A DNA stretch of 64,000 nucleotides from Gammaproteobacteria bacterium (GCA_028868515.1 JAGWUI010000012.1:34972-98971); one strand, 5' to 3'; shown: positions 1 to 9,147, counted from the stretch's first letter. Numbers and translations: made by a program. Notes: a model not told the origin generated them from the letters alone.

Positions 1-407
1 TCTGCGACTTTCTTGGCATCAATCGCGACGACGATACATTGTGCGCCAAAGCGAGATGAGGCTTCACCGACAAATTCTGGCGTAAATACAGCGGCAGAGT
101 TAATCGATACTTTATCTGCACCAGCATTGAGCAGCTGACGAATGTCATCCACTTTACGTACACCACCACCAACGGTTAGTGGAACAAATACAGTTTCCGC
201 CATACGCTCTACAGTGCGATAGGTTGTGTCACGACCATGCGCGGTTGCGGTAATGTCGAGGAAGGTAATCTCATCCGCGCCTTGATCGTTGTAGCGGCGT
301 GCGACTTCAACAGGATCGCCAGCATCGCGAATATCCAAAAATTGCACACCTTTCACTACGCGACCATTGTCGACATCAAGGCAGGGGATAATACGTTTAG
401 CCAGCAT
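1..407 (-). CDS. hisF: Imidazole glycerol phosphate synthase subunit HisF (partial)
   Basis: HisF is the cyclase half of the HisHF enzyme. It uses ammonia from HisH to turn PRFAR into imidazole glycerol phosphate and AICAR in histidine synthesis. The reverse strand starts with [20 protein letters not shown], the classic HisF N-terminus, where the Asp after CL is the catalytic acid. It continues through [16 protein letters not shown] and [11 protein letters not shown]. About 135 residues are present and the C-terminal half lies outside the window. It is divergent from thrB with a short shared upstream region. Confidence 0.95.
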   Translation of the reverse strand, partial: MLAKRIIPCLDVDNGRVVKGVQFLDIRDAGDPVEVARRYNDQGADEITFLDITATAHGRDTTYRTVERMAETVFVPLTVGGGVRKVDDIRQLLNAGADKVSINSAAVFTPEFVGEASSRFGAQCIVVAIDAKKVA

Positions 408-515
408 ATTTAACAGTCCAATCACACGAATTGAGAAAAATCACGCTATATTACCAAAACTTGATCGGTGACATTGATTTTTTATTTTTGGTTTTTTATT
501 TCTAGGTCTGGGTTT

Positions 516-1481
516 ATGTCGGTCTATACAGTGTTGACGTTGGAAGAAGTACAAGCATTTGCACAGCGGTTTAATTTCACCGTCTCTCGTATTACGCCGA
601 TTCAAAACGGGATTGAAAACAGTAATTATTTTGTAGAACTTGATGATGGCCGCGAGTTGGTTTTGACGCTGTTTGAAGAGCTTTCAAAAAACGAAGCAGA
701 AGTTTTGTCACGACTGATGTTGCGTTTATTTGCACAAGGTTTACCTGTTGCTGTTCCGCTGGCTGATCTGTCGGATGTTTATATTCATACTCTGGTCGGT
801 AAGCCAGCTCAGTTTGCTCCGCGTCTTGCAGGAAGTTCTCCAATCTGTCCAACTCTTGCTCAAGTCACACAAATGGGTGCGGCTTTGGCACAACTGCATT
901 TGGCATTAGAAAATGATCCTCTACCAGAAGAACAAATTCAGAAGAGTGGATATAGCCCTGCATGGTGGGAGTTTAGTAAGAATGAATTAAAACCCACACT
1001 TCCTGAGACAGATCAGCAATTGCTAGAGCAAGTGTTTGATCAGTTTTTTGCAACGAAGCAACGTTATCCCGATTTGCCACAAGGCTTGATTCATGGTGAC
1101 TTGTTTCGAGATAACACGTTGTTTGTGGGTGATGAGTTAAGTGCGATTTTGGATTTTACTACAGTGACGCATGATGATTGGTTGATGGACATTGCGATCA
1201 TGATGAATGATTTCTGTACCAATTATCCCGATGTGGATTTGAATAAAGAACGTGTAGATGCGTTTATTACTGCGTACGAGAGTGTGCGGAGATTGACGAA
1301 GGATGAGAGATTGGCATTGCCAGTTTTTTTAGCAATGGCGGCGTGTCGATTCTGGATGTCACGTTTGCAGACGGCGATACGTAATCGTACCGAAAATCGA
1401 GTCAATGAAGATGTTTTAGAAAAAGATCCAAATGAGATGCGGCGGATGGTGGTGGATCGTCTTGGGTGTGTTGAAGAGTAG
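516..1481 (+). CDS. thrB: Homoserine kinase (ThrB, APH-fold type)
   Basis: Phosphorylates homoserine on the way to threonine. The protein belongs to the aminoglycoside phosphotransferase/choline kinase fold used by Pseudomonas and Acinetobacter, not the GHMP-type ThrB of E. coli. Visible motifs are IENSNYFVE near the N-terminus, the catalytic loop HGDLFRDNTLF and the metal-binding ILDFTTV with a DF pair. An upstream in-frame start at 468 would add 16 hydrophobic residues. The ATG at 516 is preferred because AGG lies 9 bases upstream and the protein then begins MSVYTVLTLEEV, giving 321 residues, the usual family length. Confidence 0.9.
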   Translation: MSVYTVLTLEEVQAFAQRFNFTVSRITPIQNGIENSNYFVELDDGRELVLTLFEELSKNEAEVLSRLMLRLFAQGLPVAVPLADLSDVYIHTLVGKPAQFAPRLAGSSPICPTLAQVTQMGAALAQLHLALENDPLPEEQIQKSGYSPAWWEFSKNELKPTLPETDQQLLEQVFDQFFATKQRYPDLPQGLIHGDLFRDNTLFVGDELSAILDFTTVTHDDWLMDIAIMMNDFCTNYPDVDLNKERVDAFITAYESVRRLTKDERLALPVFLAMAACRFWMSRLQTAIRNRTENRVNEDVLEKDPNEMRRMVVDRLGCVEE

Positions 1482-1507
1482 TCTAAATCATTTTATGAAA
1501 GGAAATC

Positions 1508-1879
1508 ATGATGAGCATGATCATTTCCGTTCTTCTGGTTGTCGTGGCAATCATCCACTTACTGCCTCTGAGTGGCGTTTTGAGTGCAAAACGTCTGACG
1601 GCGTTATATGGCTTGTCTTTTGATGAGCCTAATTTAGAAATTCTGATGCGGCATCGGGCTGTACTTTTTGGTCTATTAGGTGTCTTTTTGATTTATGCGG
1701 CTTTTAAAGTTGAATTGCAGCCCATTGCTTTTGTTGCGGGTTTTGTGAGTGTTATCTCGTTTATTTTTATTGCAAAGTCTGTTGGTGGTTATAATACTTT
1801 GTTGCGAAAGGTTGTACTTGCAGATTGGGTGGCGTTGGGATGTCTTGTGATTGCGACCATAGTTCATTTGCTGATGTAG
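1508..1879 (+). CDS. Small integral membrane protein, function unknown
   Basis: A 123-residue, strongly hydrophobic protein with about four membrane segments: the N-terminal 20 residues, roughly 48-65, 70-88 and 103-122. It follows thrB by 26 bases on the same strand and may be co-transcribed. AAAGGA at 1498-1503 supports ATG at 1508 or the adjacent ATG at 1511. Similar small proteins in Acinetobacter are sometimes labelled phosphopantetheine adenylyltransferase in databases, but nothing here resembles CoaD, so I leave the function open. Confidence 0.7.
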   Translation: MMSMIISVLLVVVAIIHLLPLSGVLSAKRLTALYGLSFDEPNLEILMRHRAVLFGLLGVFLIYAAFKVELQPIAFVAGFVSVISFIFIAKSVGGYNTLLRKVVLADWVALGCLVIATIVHLLM

Positions 1880-1921
1880 AGCAGTTTTTTGGAATTATTC
1901 AAAAATAAGGGTGCTTGTCTA

Positions 1922-2548
1922 ATGAAAATTTCTCGCCGTATATTTTTGGGGCAAACACTTTATTTAAGTACATTGGCACTATCAGGTTGCATAGTAACTC
2001 CAATGTTGTTTAAGGATCATCAATCTATAGAAAAAATAGTATCAGTTCTGATTTCTACTGATACGAATAAGGCTCATCTAGTAGTGGTTACAACAGATTG
2101 GCATTACATTTTTGATACGCCTTCTCGTGTTGTTGAAGCGTTAAAAGCTCCTCATCATAGTGTTGCAATTGAACTCAAGTATCTACATATCCGTAATTCT
2201 GGGGTTGTATTGCTCAATTACTCTTTAATGATGCCACCTTTCACGGGTGAAGATAATAATAAACAAGTGCCAGATGGATACATAGTTGACAAGGAAAGTG
2301 GTAACTTCATTTGGAATGGATTTATGGAGGGTAAGCGTTATGCGCCGTCGAATATATTGATTCCTTCAGAACTAGCATTTGTAAATAAACTTGATGAGAT
2401 CCATGTTTCCTCAGAGCAATCTAATACAGAGAAAGCTGTAAAGTTGCCGCTAACGCCAATAACAATTGCAGCGGATGGTGTGGTCTTAATTGGTATGCTA
2501 CCTCTTGCTTTATTGTGGGCGATTGTTGCGACTAATGGACGACCATAA
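1922..2548 (+). CDS. Putative lipoprotein, function unknown
   Basis: The chosen ATG at 1922 gives a 208-residue protein that begins MKISRRIFLGQTLYLSTLAL and then SGC, a signal sequence with a lipobox; the Arg pair and following FLG loosely resemble a Tat signal. An upstream in-frame start at 1889 would put 11 residues before the signal and is less likely. The C-terminus carries a hydrophobic stretch (about residues 180-203) that could be a membrane segment. No recognisable domain. Codon use is slightly more A+T rich than the metabolic neighbours. It lies between a small membrane protein and the leuA leader region. Confidence 0.6.
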   Translation: MKISRRIFLGQTLYLSTLALSGCIVTPMLFKDHQSIEKIVSVLISTDTNKAHLVVVTTDWHYIFDTPSRVVEALKAPHHSVAIELKYLHIRNSGVVLLNYSLMMPPFTGEDNNKQVPDGYIVDKESGNFIWNGFMEGKRYAPSNILIPSELAFVNKLDEIHVSSEQSNTEKAVKLPLTPITIAADGVVLIGMLPLALLWAIVATNGRP

Positions 2549-2581
2549 GCGAGTTGTAGTTTATGCTTGTGTAGAAAATCC

Positions 2582-2610
2582 TTGACCCATCCTCAAAAAT
2601 CCCTTATTTT
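2582..2610 (+). promoter_or_regulatory. Candidate promoter of the leuA leader
   Basis: TTGACC at 2582-2587 and TATTTT at 2605-2610 are separated by 17 bases, a good sigma-70 layout. The predicted transcript start would be near 2617, only about four bases before the ATG of the leucine-rich leader peptide, so the leader could be translated with almost no 5' untranslated region. This is a pattern match, not a measured start. Confidence 0.5.
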
Positions 2611-2620
2611 CTTATCCACT

Positions 2621-2704
2621 ATGACATCCAATAAAGCTGTTTTCGCCCTTCTTTTAACAGGCTCTTTTAGCCTGAACCTGCTGCTGCGCGTCGCGCGCAT
2701 ATAA
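2621..2704 (+). CDS. Leucine-rich leader peptide of leuA (attenuator)
   Basis: A 27-residue open frame, too short for ordinary gene calling, starts at ATG 2621 and ends at TAA 2702-2704. Seven of its codons are leucine: CTT CTT TTA at 10-12, CTG at 18, and CTG CTG CTG at 20-22. The C-terminus reads SLNLLLRVARI. It sits about 215 bases ahead of leuA. Such peptides let ribosome stalling at Leu codons control transcription of leucine genes, as with leuL of enteric bacteria. A stem pairing 2738-2744 with 2767-2773 follows the peptide. No Shine-Dalgarno sequence precedes the ATG. Function is inferred from position and composition. Confidence 0.7.
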   Translation: MTSNKAVFALLLTGSFSLNLLLRVARI

Positions 2705-2919
2705 TCTTACACATCGCCCCCAGCTATTTTTATAGCCAATCGACTCTCAAAATTTGAGCTGAGTTTGTCGATTATCGTGCTTTTCAGTTTGTTTCAATGT
2801 TGTCGTTTGATTGACTGAAAGTACACCCGAATTTTATTTTATCTGCTGATCAAGTTGTCGGCATAAAAACAAATTTTGAAATTAACTATTTAAGAATTTA
2901 AAGCATTGGAGTAATGATC
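2705..2919 (+). promoter_or_regulatory. leuA leader RNA downstream of the leader peptide
   Basis: This 215-base stretch without a gene holds several possible stems: GCTAT/ATAGC at 2723-2736, AATCGAC with GTCGATT (2738-2744 with 2767-2773) enclosing CTCAA/TTGAG, and a CTTTTCAGT/ACTGAAAG pairing around 2780-2822. The T-rich run after the second stem is weak, so I cannot point to a strong intrinsic terminator. The arrangement suits attenuation by alternative pairing, but the exact fold is not resolved by eye. Confidence 0.4.
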
Positions 2920-4611
2920 ATGATGTTGACTGACCCGAGTAAGAAATATCGTCCAGCGTACCAGCGTGTTGATTTGCCTGATCGCACCTGGCCGAATAAT
3001 ACGATTACCAAAGCCCCAATCTGGATGAGCACCGATTTACGTGATGGCAATCAAGCGTTATTTGAACCGATGAATGCCGAACAGAAGTTGCGTATGTTTA
3101 AGGCATTGGTGGCGATTGGATTTAAGGAAATCGAAGTGGCATTTCCATCAGCGTCGCAAACCGATTTTGATTTCGTCCGTGGTTTGATTGAAAACAATCA
3201 TATTCCAGATGACGTGACGATTGAGGTGTTGACCCAAGCGCGTGATCACTTGATTGAACGTACGATGGAATCAGTGCGCGGTGCGAAGCGAGTGATTGTC
3301 CATGTGTATAACGCCACATCGCCTGTGTTTCGTCAAACCGTGTTCAATTTGGATAAAACCGAAACTAAAAACTTGGCGGTGAAAGCGGCACAGAAAATCA
3401 AAGACATCGCTGCACAGCATCCAGAAACGCAATGGACATTCCAATACAGTCCTGAAACGTTTACTGCAACTGAATTGCCTTTTGCTAAAGAAGTTTGCGA
3501 TGCAGTGACGGAAGTGTGGGAAGCCAGTGCAACGAATAAAGTCATTTTGAATTTGCCTGCGACAGTTGAAGTAGCATCACCGAATGTCTATGCCGATCAG
3601 ATTGAATGGATGCATCGTAATCTTGCACGTCGTGAAGGTGTGATCTTGAGTTTGCATCCACACAATGATCGCGGTTGTGCGGTGGCTGCGGCAGAGCTTG
3701 GCGTAATGGCGGGTGCAGATCGCGTCGAAGGCTGTTTGTTTGGTCATGGCGAGCGTACGGGGAATGTTGATTTGGTGACATTGGCTTTGAATTTGTACAG
3801 CCAAGGCATTAGCCCGAATCTTGATTTCTCGGATATGAATGATGTGATTCGCACCGTTGAGGAGTGCACGCGCTTACCTGTGCATCCACGTCATCCGTAT
3901 GCTGGCGACTTGGTCTTTACTGCATTTTCAGGTTCTCATCAGGATGCGATCAAAAAAGGTTTTGCCTTGCGCAATGAAAATGACTTCTGGGAAATGCCTT
4001 ATTTGCCTGTCGATCCAAAAGACTTGGGGCGTAACTACGATGCTGTGATCCGTGTGAATAGCCAATCAGGTAAAGGTGGTGTGGCATATTTGCTTGAGTC
4101 GAATTACGGTATTACCTTACCGCGCCGTTTGCAGATCGAATTGAGTCAAGTTGTACAGGTGTTGACTGATGAAAGTGGTGCTGAGGTGCGCGCGCAGGAT
4201 ATTTGGCAGTTATTTGAGCGGACTTATATTCAAGTCCAACAACCTTACAGCTATATAGGTTACCACCCTCAGCACATCGATGAAAACACTGAGCAAGTGA
4301 CGTTAACGGTTAATCATCAGGGTGAGGCGCGTGATTTTTCAGGGCAGGGCAACGGTCCGATTTCAGCGGTGTTGAATGCGTTTAATCATGCCTTCAAACA
4401 ACCTGTAGAAGTGGTGAGTTATGAGGAGCGCTCATTGGGACAAGGTGCAAATGCCAAAGCGATTGCCATCATTGAACTTGTGGATAAAGCACGAAATGTT
4501 TCAACGTTTGGTGTGGGAATTCATGACAACATCACTACTGCATCAGTGCAGGCGATTATTGCGTGTGTGAATCGTTTAGCGATGATTGAGCAGGCGAAGC
4601 AAGTGGCTTAA
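2920..4611 (+). CDS. leuA: 2-isopropylmalate synthase
   Basis: Condenses acetyl-CoA with 2-ketoisovalerate in the first committed step of leucine synthesis. The sequence is the long form typical of Pseudomonas and Acinetobacter: N-terminal TIM barrel with [11 protein letters not shown] near residue 40, HPHNDRG and [12 protein letters not shown] carrying metal and substrate residues, then the C-terminal LeuA dimer regulatory domain that binds leucine. ATGs at 2914, 2920 and 2923 are in frame; GGAG at 2908-2911 is best spaced (8 bases) for 2920, giving 563 residues. Control by the leucine-rich leader upstream is expected. A palindromic repeat follows the stop. Confidence 0.96.
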   Translation: MMLTDPSKKYRPAYQRVDLPDRTWPNNTITKAPIWMSTDLRDGNQALFEPMNAEQKLRMFKALVAIGFKEIEVAFPSASQTDFDFVRGLIENNHIPDDVTIEVLTQARDHLIERTMESVRGAKRVIVHVYNATSPVFRQTVFNLDKTETKNLAVKAAQKIKDIAAQHPETQWTFQYSPETFTATELPFAKEVCDAVTEVWEASATNKVILNLPATVEVASPNVYADQIEWMHRNLARREGVILSLHPHNDRGCAVAAAELGVMAGADRVEGCLFGHGERTGNVDLVTLALNLYSQGISPNLDFSDMNDVIRTVEECTRLPVHPRHPYAGDLVFTAFSGSHQDAIKKGFALRNENDFWEMPYLPVDPKDLGRNYDAVIRVNSQSGKGGVAYLLESNYGITLPRRLQIELSQVVQVLTDESGAEVRAQDIWQLFERTYIQVQQPYSYIGYHPQHIDENTEQVTLTVNHQGEARDFSGQGNGPISAVLNAFNHAFKQPVEVVSYEERSLGQGANAKAIAIIELVDKARNVSTFGVGIHDNITTASVQAIIACVNRLAMIEQAKQVA

Positions 4612-4620
4612 TTTTTTAGT

Positions 4621-4724
4621 TTTTGCTTTGAAGTCTTCCCCTGAGGGGGAAGATTTAGATGGGGGTGCTTTTGATCTTCAATAAAACCATCCCCATCCTA
4701 GCCTTCCCCTTGAAGGGGAAGGAA
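4621..4724. repeat. REP-like palindromic repeat, family A, copy 1
   Basis: Two G/C-rich hairpins, CTTCCCCTGAGGGGGAAG and CCTTCCCCTTGAAGGGGAAGG, flank a GATGGGGG...CCATCCCC pairing, so the whole unit is an imperfect palindrome. Closely related units lie at 26311-26428 and 60661-60768, including the shared GCTTTGAAGTCTTCCC start. It follows leuA and may act as a transcript end for both leuA and the convergent gene at 4738. Confidence 0.75.
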
Positions 4725-4737
4725 TAATATTAATATG

Positions 4738-4989
4738 TCAAATTCCCTTAGGCACAAACTTCAACCACATTTGTTCTTTTGTTCCCCAATATTCCAATTG
4801 CCCTAAATCAATCGCGTCAAAGCGAATCCACTCATCTTTGCCTTGTTTTTCAGAAAAACCTGAACTGATCAATAAATCTTCTTCGCGAATTTCCATGATC
4901 CAGCCTTGTATGACTTTGCCATCTTTCAGGTGAATGCGATGTTGATTGCCAAGTTCTGCAAAATCAACCAACTGTGAACCAATATCCAT
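4738..4989 (-). CDS. Small conserved-looking protein, possible Sm-like fold
   Basis: An 83-residue acidic, cytoplasmic-looking protein with no signal or membrane segment. The stretch IHLKDGKVIQGWIMEIREED followed by LLIS resembles the strand-turn-strand start of Sm/Hfq/Rof-type small barrels, which bind RNA or Rho, but the similarity is only in pattern and I do not assign a function. It is convergent with leuA and lies upstream of the M23 peptidase gene on the same strand, 66 bases away, so the two are probably separate or loosely coupled. Confidence 0.6.
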   Translation of the reverse strand: MDIGSQLVDFAELGNQHRIHLKDGKVIQGWIMEIREEDLLISSGFSEKQGKDEWIRFDAIDLGQLEYWGTKEQMWLKFVPKGI

Positions 4990-5055
4990 AATCTCTATCC
5001 AAGCAGTGATTGATCTTTCAATCGTAATTTAAATGATGGTTTTAATATTAGTCAG

Positions 5056-5607
5056 TTAACGTAAGTAAGCGTAGGGATTCACTGCGACACGATTTGGATA
5101 AAGATAAATACCGTAGTGCAAGTGATATGCGGTCGCATCTCCAGTTTTACCGACATAACCAATGACATCGCCTGTGCGCACAGTATCACCAACCTTGAAT
5201 TTTCCAAACTGATCAAGATGTGCGTAGTAATGTTGACTTAGCGCATAACTAACAATAGTCACGGCATTGCCACCTGCGCCACCCGTGCCGATTTTCATCA
5301 CAATGCCATCTGTCGCGCTTAAAATCGGCGTGCCACGTTTTGCCATAATATCAATGCCCAGATGGACGCGTCCATGACTACGTGCATTTCCCCAAGTATC
5401 GGCGAGTTGATCTGGTGAAACATCTTCGACGGGAATCGGGAGATGTTTGGGAAGCGGTGTACGTTCAAGCTGCTGATAATACGATGAATGTGTGTAAGTG
5501 TTTGGTTTAGCAGTCTTGGTTGGTGAGGATGTACATCCTGCAATGAGCCCAAAAAGAATGGCTAACAAATAAGCTCGTTGAGGATGTCGCGTTACCTGAT
5601 CAATCAC
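5056..5607 (-). CDS. M23-family peptidase, lipoprotein
   Basis: A LytM/M23 zinc metallopeptidase that would cut or bind peptidoglycan in the periplasm. The C-terminal half has the two metal motifs: HLGIDI (HxxxD) and HLHYG (HxH). N-terminal AYLLAILFGLIAGC is a lipoprotein signal with lipobox. The longest frame starts with ATG at 5685 but would place 40 charged residues before the signal. A GTG at 5605-5607 preceded by AAGGA ten bases upstream gives a normal lipoprotein of 183 residues, so I choose it. Divergent from pstS. Could be an active hydrolase or an EnvC/NlpD-like activator; both metal motifs look intact. Confidence 0.8.
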   Translation of the reverse strand: MIDQVTRHPQRAYLLAILFGLIAGCTSSPTKTAKPNTYTHSSYYQQLERTPLPKHLPIPVEDVSPDQLADTWGNARSHGRVHLGIDIMAKRGTPILSATDGIVMKIGTGGAGGNAVTIVSYALSQHYYAHLDQFGKFKVGDTVRTGDVIGYVGKTGDATAYHLHYGIYLYPNRVAVNPYAYLR

Positions 5608-5810
5608 CGTATATCTGTCCTTGTTGGGTGGGTCTTTACGTAGGTGCAGTCTGATTCTGATGCGATGTGGAGCATAGCGAGACAATCGTTATATTACTGT
5701 AACCCAATGTAATTGATTATTTTGTCGCATCATTAAATCGTTGGTTTTACCTGAGATAGAGTGTATTTTGAATTACAATATGACGGAATTATTACAGTGC
5801 GAAGGCGTTT

Positions 5811-5846
5811 TTGTCATAAAACTTTCATATTGGTAGCGTTTAATAG
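5811..5846 (+). promoter_or_regulatory. Pho box and promoter of pstS
   Basis: TTGTCAT at 5811-5817, AAAA, then CTTTCAT at 5822-5828 is the direct-repeat PhoB site (consensus CTGTCAT N4 CTGTCAT). TAATAG at 5841-5846 lies 12 bases further and fits a -10 element, so PhoB would replace the -35 contact, as in known phosphate-starvation promoters. Confidence 0.8.
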
Positions 5847-5905
5847 AACTCGTTCACAGAATTCATCATTTTATACATTTGCTAACTCTGCTTGAGGTCA
5901 AATCA

Positions 5906-6940
5906 ATGCGTATTAATTCTTTAATGTTATCAATTCTGGTGTCAGCTGCAAGCGTTGGAACAGTTTACGCTGCTGATATTACAGGTGCAGGTTCTTCTTT
6001 TGCATTCCCAATTTTTGCAAAATGGGCTGATACATACAAAGCAAAAACTGGTACTGGCTTGAACTATCAATCAATCGGTTCAGGTGCAGGCATCAAACAA
6101 ATCACAGAAAAAACTGTTGATTTTGGTGCTTCTGACAAGCCATTGTCACCAGAAGATCTTGCTGCTAAAGGTTTGACACAGTTCCCAGGCGTCATGGGTG
6201 GTATCGTTCCAGTATTGAACTTGAAAGGTTTTGCAGCAGGTCAATTGAAATTGACTGGCCCAGTATTGGCTGACATTTACTTGGGTAAAATCAAGCAATG
6301 GAATGATCCAGCGCTGGTTGCATTGAACCCAGGTCTGAAAGATATTGATGAAAACATCACTGTTGTTCGCCGTGCAGACGGTTCAGGTACTACATTTATT
6401 TTCACAAACTACCTGTCAAAAATCAGTGCAGAGTGGAAAACCAAAGTGGGTAGCGATACTGTTGTGCAATGGCCAGAAGGTGTTGCAGGTAAAGGTAACG
6501 CAGGCGTAGCGTCTTATGTTCAACGTATCAACGGTTCAATCGGTTATGTTGAATATGCATACGCAAAACAAAACAAACTGACCTACACACAATTGCAAAA
6601 CCGTGACGGTGCGTATGTGTTGCCAGATGACACAACATTCCAAGCAGCAGCTTCTTATGCAGATTGGGCAAAAGCACCTGCATTTGGTGAAGTGTTGACC
6701 AACGAACCAGGTAAAACAAGCTGGCCAATCACTGGTGCAACTTTTGTTTTGGTACAAAAGAAAGCTGAAAAACCAGCATCAACCAAAGAAGTATTCAAAT
6801 TCTTTGACTGGACTTTCAAAAATGGCGCGCCACAAGCAGCACAATTGGACTACGTTCCAATTCCAGCAAACGTTGCTAAGCTGATCGAAGCATCATGGAA
6901 AAATGAAGTTAAAGATCCAGCTGGTAAGTCAGTTTGGTAA
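5906..6940 (+). CDS. pstS: Phosphate ABC transporter, periplasmic phosphate-binding protein
   Basis: Binds inorganic phosphate in the periplasm and hands it to PstCA. The first 22 residues form a cleavable signal ending VYA. Mature PstS motifs are visible: TGAGSSFAFPIFAKW, QSIGSGAGIKQI, FGASDKPL and RRADGSGTTFIFTNYL, the loops that hold phosphate. ATG 5906 is chosen over 5879 because GAGG at 5894-5897 precedes it and the protein then begins with the signal. 344 residues, normal length. First gene of the pst set, directly behind a Pho box, and separated from pstC by a UUCG hairpin. Confidence 0.96.
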   Translation: MRINSLMLSILVSAASVGTVYAADITGAGSSFAFPIFAKWADTYKAKTGTGLNYQSIGSGAGIKQITEKTVDFGASDKPLSPEDLAAKGLTQFPGVMGGIVPVLNLKGFAAGQLKLTGPVLADIYLGKIKQWNDPALVALNPGLKDIDENITVVRRADGSGTTFIFTNYLSKISAEWKTKVGSDTVVQWPEGVAGKGNAGVASYVQRINGSIGYVEYAYAKQNKLTYTQLQNRDGAYVLPDDTTFQAAASYADWAKAPAFGEVLTNEPGKTSWPITGATFVLVQKKAEKPASTKEVFKFFDWTFKNGAPQAAQLDYVPIPANVAKLIEASWKNEVKDPAGKSVW

Positions 6941-6990
6941 TTCCTGAGGATCAGGAAATGATTACCTCTATGTTATAATGAGATGTGAAA

Positions 6991-7020
6991 GAGCCATATA
7001 TTCGTATGTGGCTCTTGTTG
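6991..7020 (+). terminator. UUCG-tetraloop hairpin between pstS and pstC
   Basis: GAGCCATATA (6991-7000) pairs with TATGTGGCTC (7005-7014) around a TTCG loop, followed by TTGTTGTT. The stem is ten pairs with one G-U. It probably ends part of the transcripts or protects the pstS 3' end, giving more PstS than transporter, a common arrangement. Confidence 0.7.
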
Positions 7021-7180
7021 TTATGTAAAGTGATCGTTTTTATGAAGCATGAATCTGTAAAAAGAAAGTCAGTGCTCAATATGTCACTGAAAGAATCGCT
7101 GCTTTAAAAAGGTCTATTCATTTAAATCGCTAGATTGCTAAAGCCTCCATTAGATTTGCAACTCGGATTAGACAAAAAAG

Positions 7181-8137
7181 ATGATGATAAATTCTCAAGT
7201 AGCATCCGCTGCGCGTATTTTACAGGTCGAAAATGGCCGAAATGCAAGATTTCGAGTATTTGTACTTGGGATCGCTCTGTTGGTGCTGATCGTACTCGGT
7301 GCGATTATTCTGACGTTGGTTGATGGGTCGTTGCCTGTATTCAAGCAATTGGGAATATCATTCTTTACAGGTAAAGAGTGGGATCCTGTCGCAGATCATT
7401 ATGGGATTTTGCCTGCGGTCTACGGAACGTTGGTGACTTCATTTATCGCACTTCTATTAGCAGTGCCAGTGAGCTTCTTCATTGCATTTTTTCTCACTGA
7501 GCTTTGCCCACTTCGCTTGCGTACTGTATTGAATTCAGTCATCGAGTTGTTGGCGGGTATTCCAAGTATTATTTATGGTATGTGGGGATTGTTTGTCCTC
7601 GCACCAATCCTTGCTGATCATGTTCAACCTGTATTGTCTAAGACATTTGGTCATGTGTGGTTGTTGAAGGATATTTTCACTGGTCCACCGATTGGGATTG
7701 GATATTTTCCTGCGGCATTGATTCTGGCCATTATGGTTGTGCCTTTTATTACTGCCGTGATGCGTGAAGTGTTTGAAGTTGTGCCAAAAACCTTGAAAGA
7801 AGGTGGGTATGGACTTGGCGCGAATCGTTGGGAAGTGATGTGGGATATCGTATTACCACATACCAAAGTGGCGTTGATGGGCGGCATTATGTTGGGTCTC
7901 GGTCGTGCATTGGGTGAGACCATGGCTGTGACGTTCATGATCGGTAATGTGAACAATATTAGTTTGGGTCTGTTTGATTCGGGCAATAGTATTGCTTCTG
8001 TGATTGCCAATGAATTTGCGGAAGCCAAAGACATGCATATGTCTGCATTGTTGGCGTTAGGTTTGATTCTATTTGTGATTGCTTTTGTTGTGCTGGCGAT
8101 TGCGCGTGTATTGACTCATCAGGTGAAAAAAGCATGA
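7181..8137 (+). CDS. pstC: Phosphate ABC transporter permease PstC
   Basis: One of two inner-membrane channel subunits of the Pst importer. About six membrane helices are seen, starting with VFVLGIALLVLIVLGAII near residue 27. The EAA loop that contacts PstB is seen as KEGGYGLGANRWEV, followed by DIVLP. 318 residues, normal length. Two ATGs (7181, 7184) are adjacent and no strong ribosome site precedes them. The stop overlaps the pstA start in an ATGA junction, implying translational coupling. Confidence 0.95.
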   Translation: MMINSQVASAARILQVENGRNARFRVFVLGIALLVLIVLGAIILTLVDGSLPVFKQLGISFFTGKEWDPVADHYGILPAVYGTLVTSFIALLLAVPVSFFIAFFLTELCPLRLRTVLNSVIELLAGIPSIIYGMWGLFVLAPILADHVQPVLSKTFGHVWLLKDIFTGPPIGIGYFPAALILAIMVVPFITAVMREVFEVVPKTLKEGGYGLGANRWEVMWDIVLPHTKVALMGGIMLGLGRALGETMAVTFMIGNVNNISLGLFDSGNSIASVIANEFAEAKDMHMSALLALGLILFVIAFVVLAIARVLTHQVKKA

Positions 8138-8997
8138 CCACTTATACGATGACTCCTTTCTTTAGTTTTAAAAGAAAACTCAAAAGCCGTTTAATTCTGA
8201 CGTTTGCAACCGTGATTTCAATCTTGGGAATGGCTTTGCCTTTCTGGATTTTATTCACAGTCATTGAGCGCGGTCTGGGATCTTTTAACTGGGCGTTGAT
8301 TACTCAAATTACACCACCGCCACAGGCCGAAGGTGGTTTGCTGAATGCCATCGTTGGTAGTTTGTTGATGGTTGGCGCAGCGATGGTGGTTGCGACTCCA
8401 ATCGGTATTTTTGCAGGGGTGTATCTCGCAGAATATGGTCGCGAAAGTAAATTAGCATCATTGGTTCGTTTCGTGAATGATATTTTGCTTTCTGCACCTT
8501 CTATTGTGATTGGTTTGTTTGTGTACATCATTATGGTCATTCCAATGCAGCATTTTTCGGGATGGGCGGGTGTGGTATCTCTCGCAATTATTGCGGTGCC
8601 TGTGATGGTGCGTACCACTGAAAACATGTTGCTGCTTGTGCCTGATGTAATGCGAGAAGGTTCGCTTGCACTCGGTTCTTCCAAGCGCCAAGCCATTCTT
8701 AAAATTTGTCTTCCAGCGGCAAAGAACGGGATTATCACAGGGGTTCTACTTGCCCTTGCGCGTATTAGTGGTGAAACAGCACCTTTGCTATTTACTGCGT
8801 TGAATAGTCCAAACTATTCGCTGGATTTGAGTCAGCCGATTGCAAACTTACCCAACACGATTTTTCAGTTTGCGATGAGTGCAGACAGTGGCTGGATTAG
8901 TTTGGCATGGGCGGGTGCTGCGTTAATTTCCTTGTATGTCGTGATTATTAATTTATTCGCACGTTTAGTTTTTGCTAAAAATACGCTTGGAAAATAA
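8134..8997 (+). CDS. pstA: Phosphate ABC transporter permease PstA
   Basis: Second channel subunit of the Pst importer. About six membrane helices; the cytoplasmic EAA loop appears as REGSLALGSSKRQAI followed by KICLPAA, then SGETAPLLFTA, a PstA hallmark. 287 residues. Overlaps pstC by four bases (ATGA), so the two permeases are made together. A 150-base gap follows before pstB. Confidence 0.95.
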   Translation: MTTYTMTPFFSFKRKLKSRLILTFATVISILGMALPFWILFTVIERGLGSFNWALITQITPPPQAEGGLLNAIVGSLLMVGAAMVVATPIGIFAGVYLAEYGRESKLASLVRFVNDILLSAPSIVIGLFVYIIMVIPMQHFSGWAGVVSLAIIAVPVMVRTTENMLLLVPDVMREGSLALGSSKRQAILKICLPAAKNGIITGVLLALARISGETAPLLFTALNSPNYSLDLSQPIANLPNTIFQFAMSADSGWISLAWAGAALISLYVVIINLFARLVFAKNTLGK

Positions 8998-9147
8998 CGA
9001 AGTAATAGCAGGTTTAGAGTAGAGAGTTAAACAAACACATGGGCTCATATGGAGCTTTTGTAAGAGTTGGTAGCGTAGGTGATGCTGACTTTTTGAACAA
9101 AATAGTTTGATGATTTTCTATCGACAACTCATATAGGTAGTATTACG

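Noticed and set aside
2738..2790. A classic intrinsic terminator in the leuA leader.
   Set aside because: A stem is present but the following T run is only four bases and broken, so I list it as a possible structure only.
8304..8738. A 144-codon antisense frame in pstA, and a 127-codon one in pstC (7651-8034).
   Set aside because: Antisense shadows of strongly biased codon use in real membrane genes.
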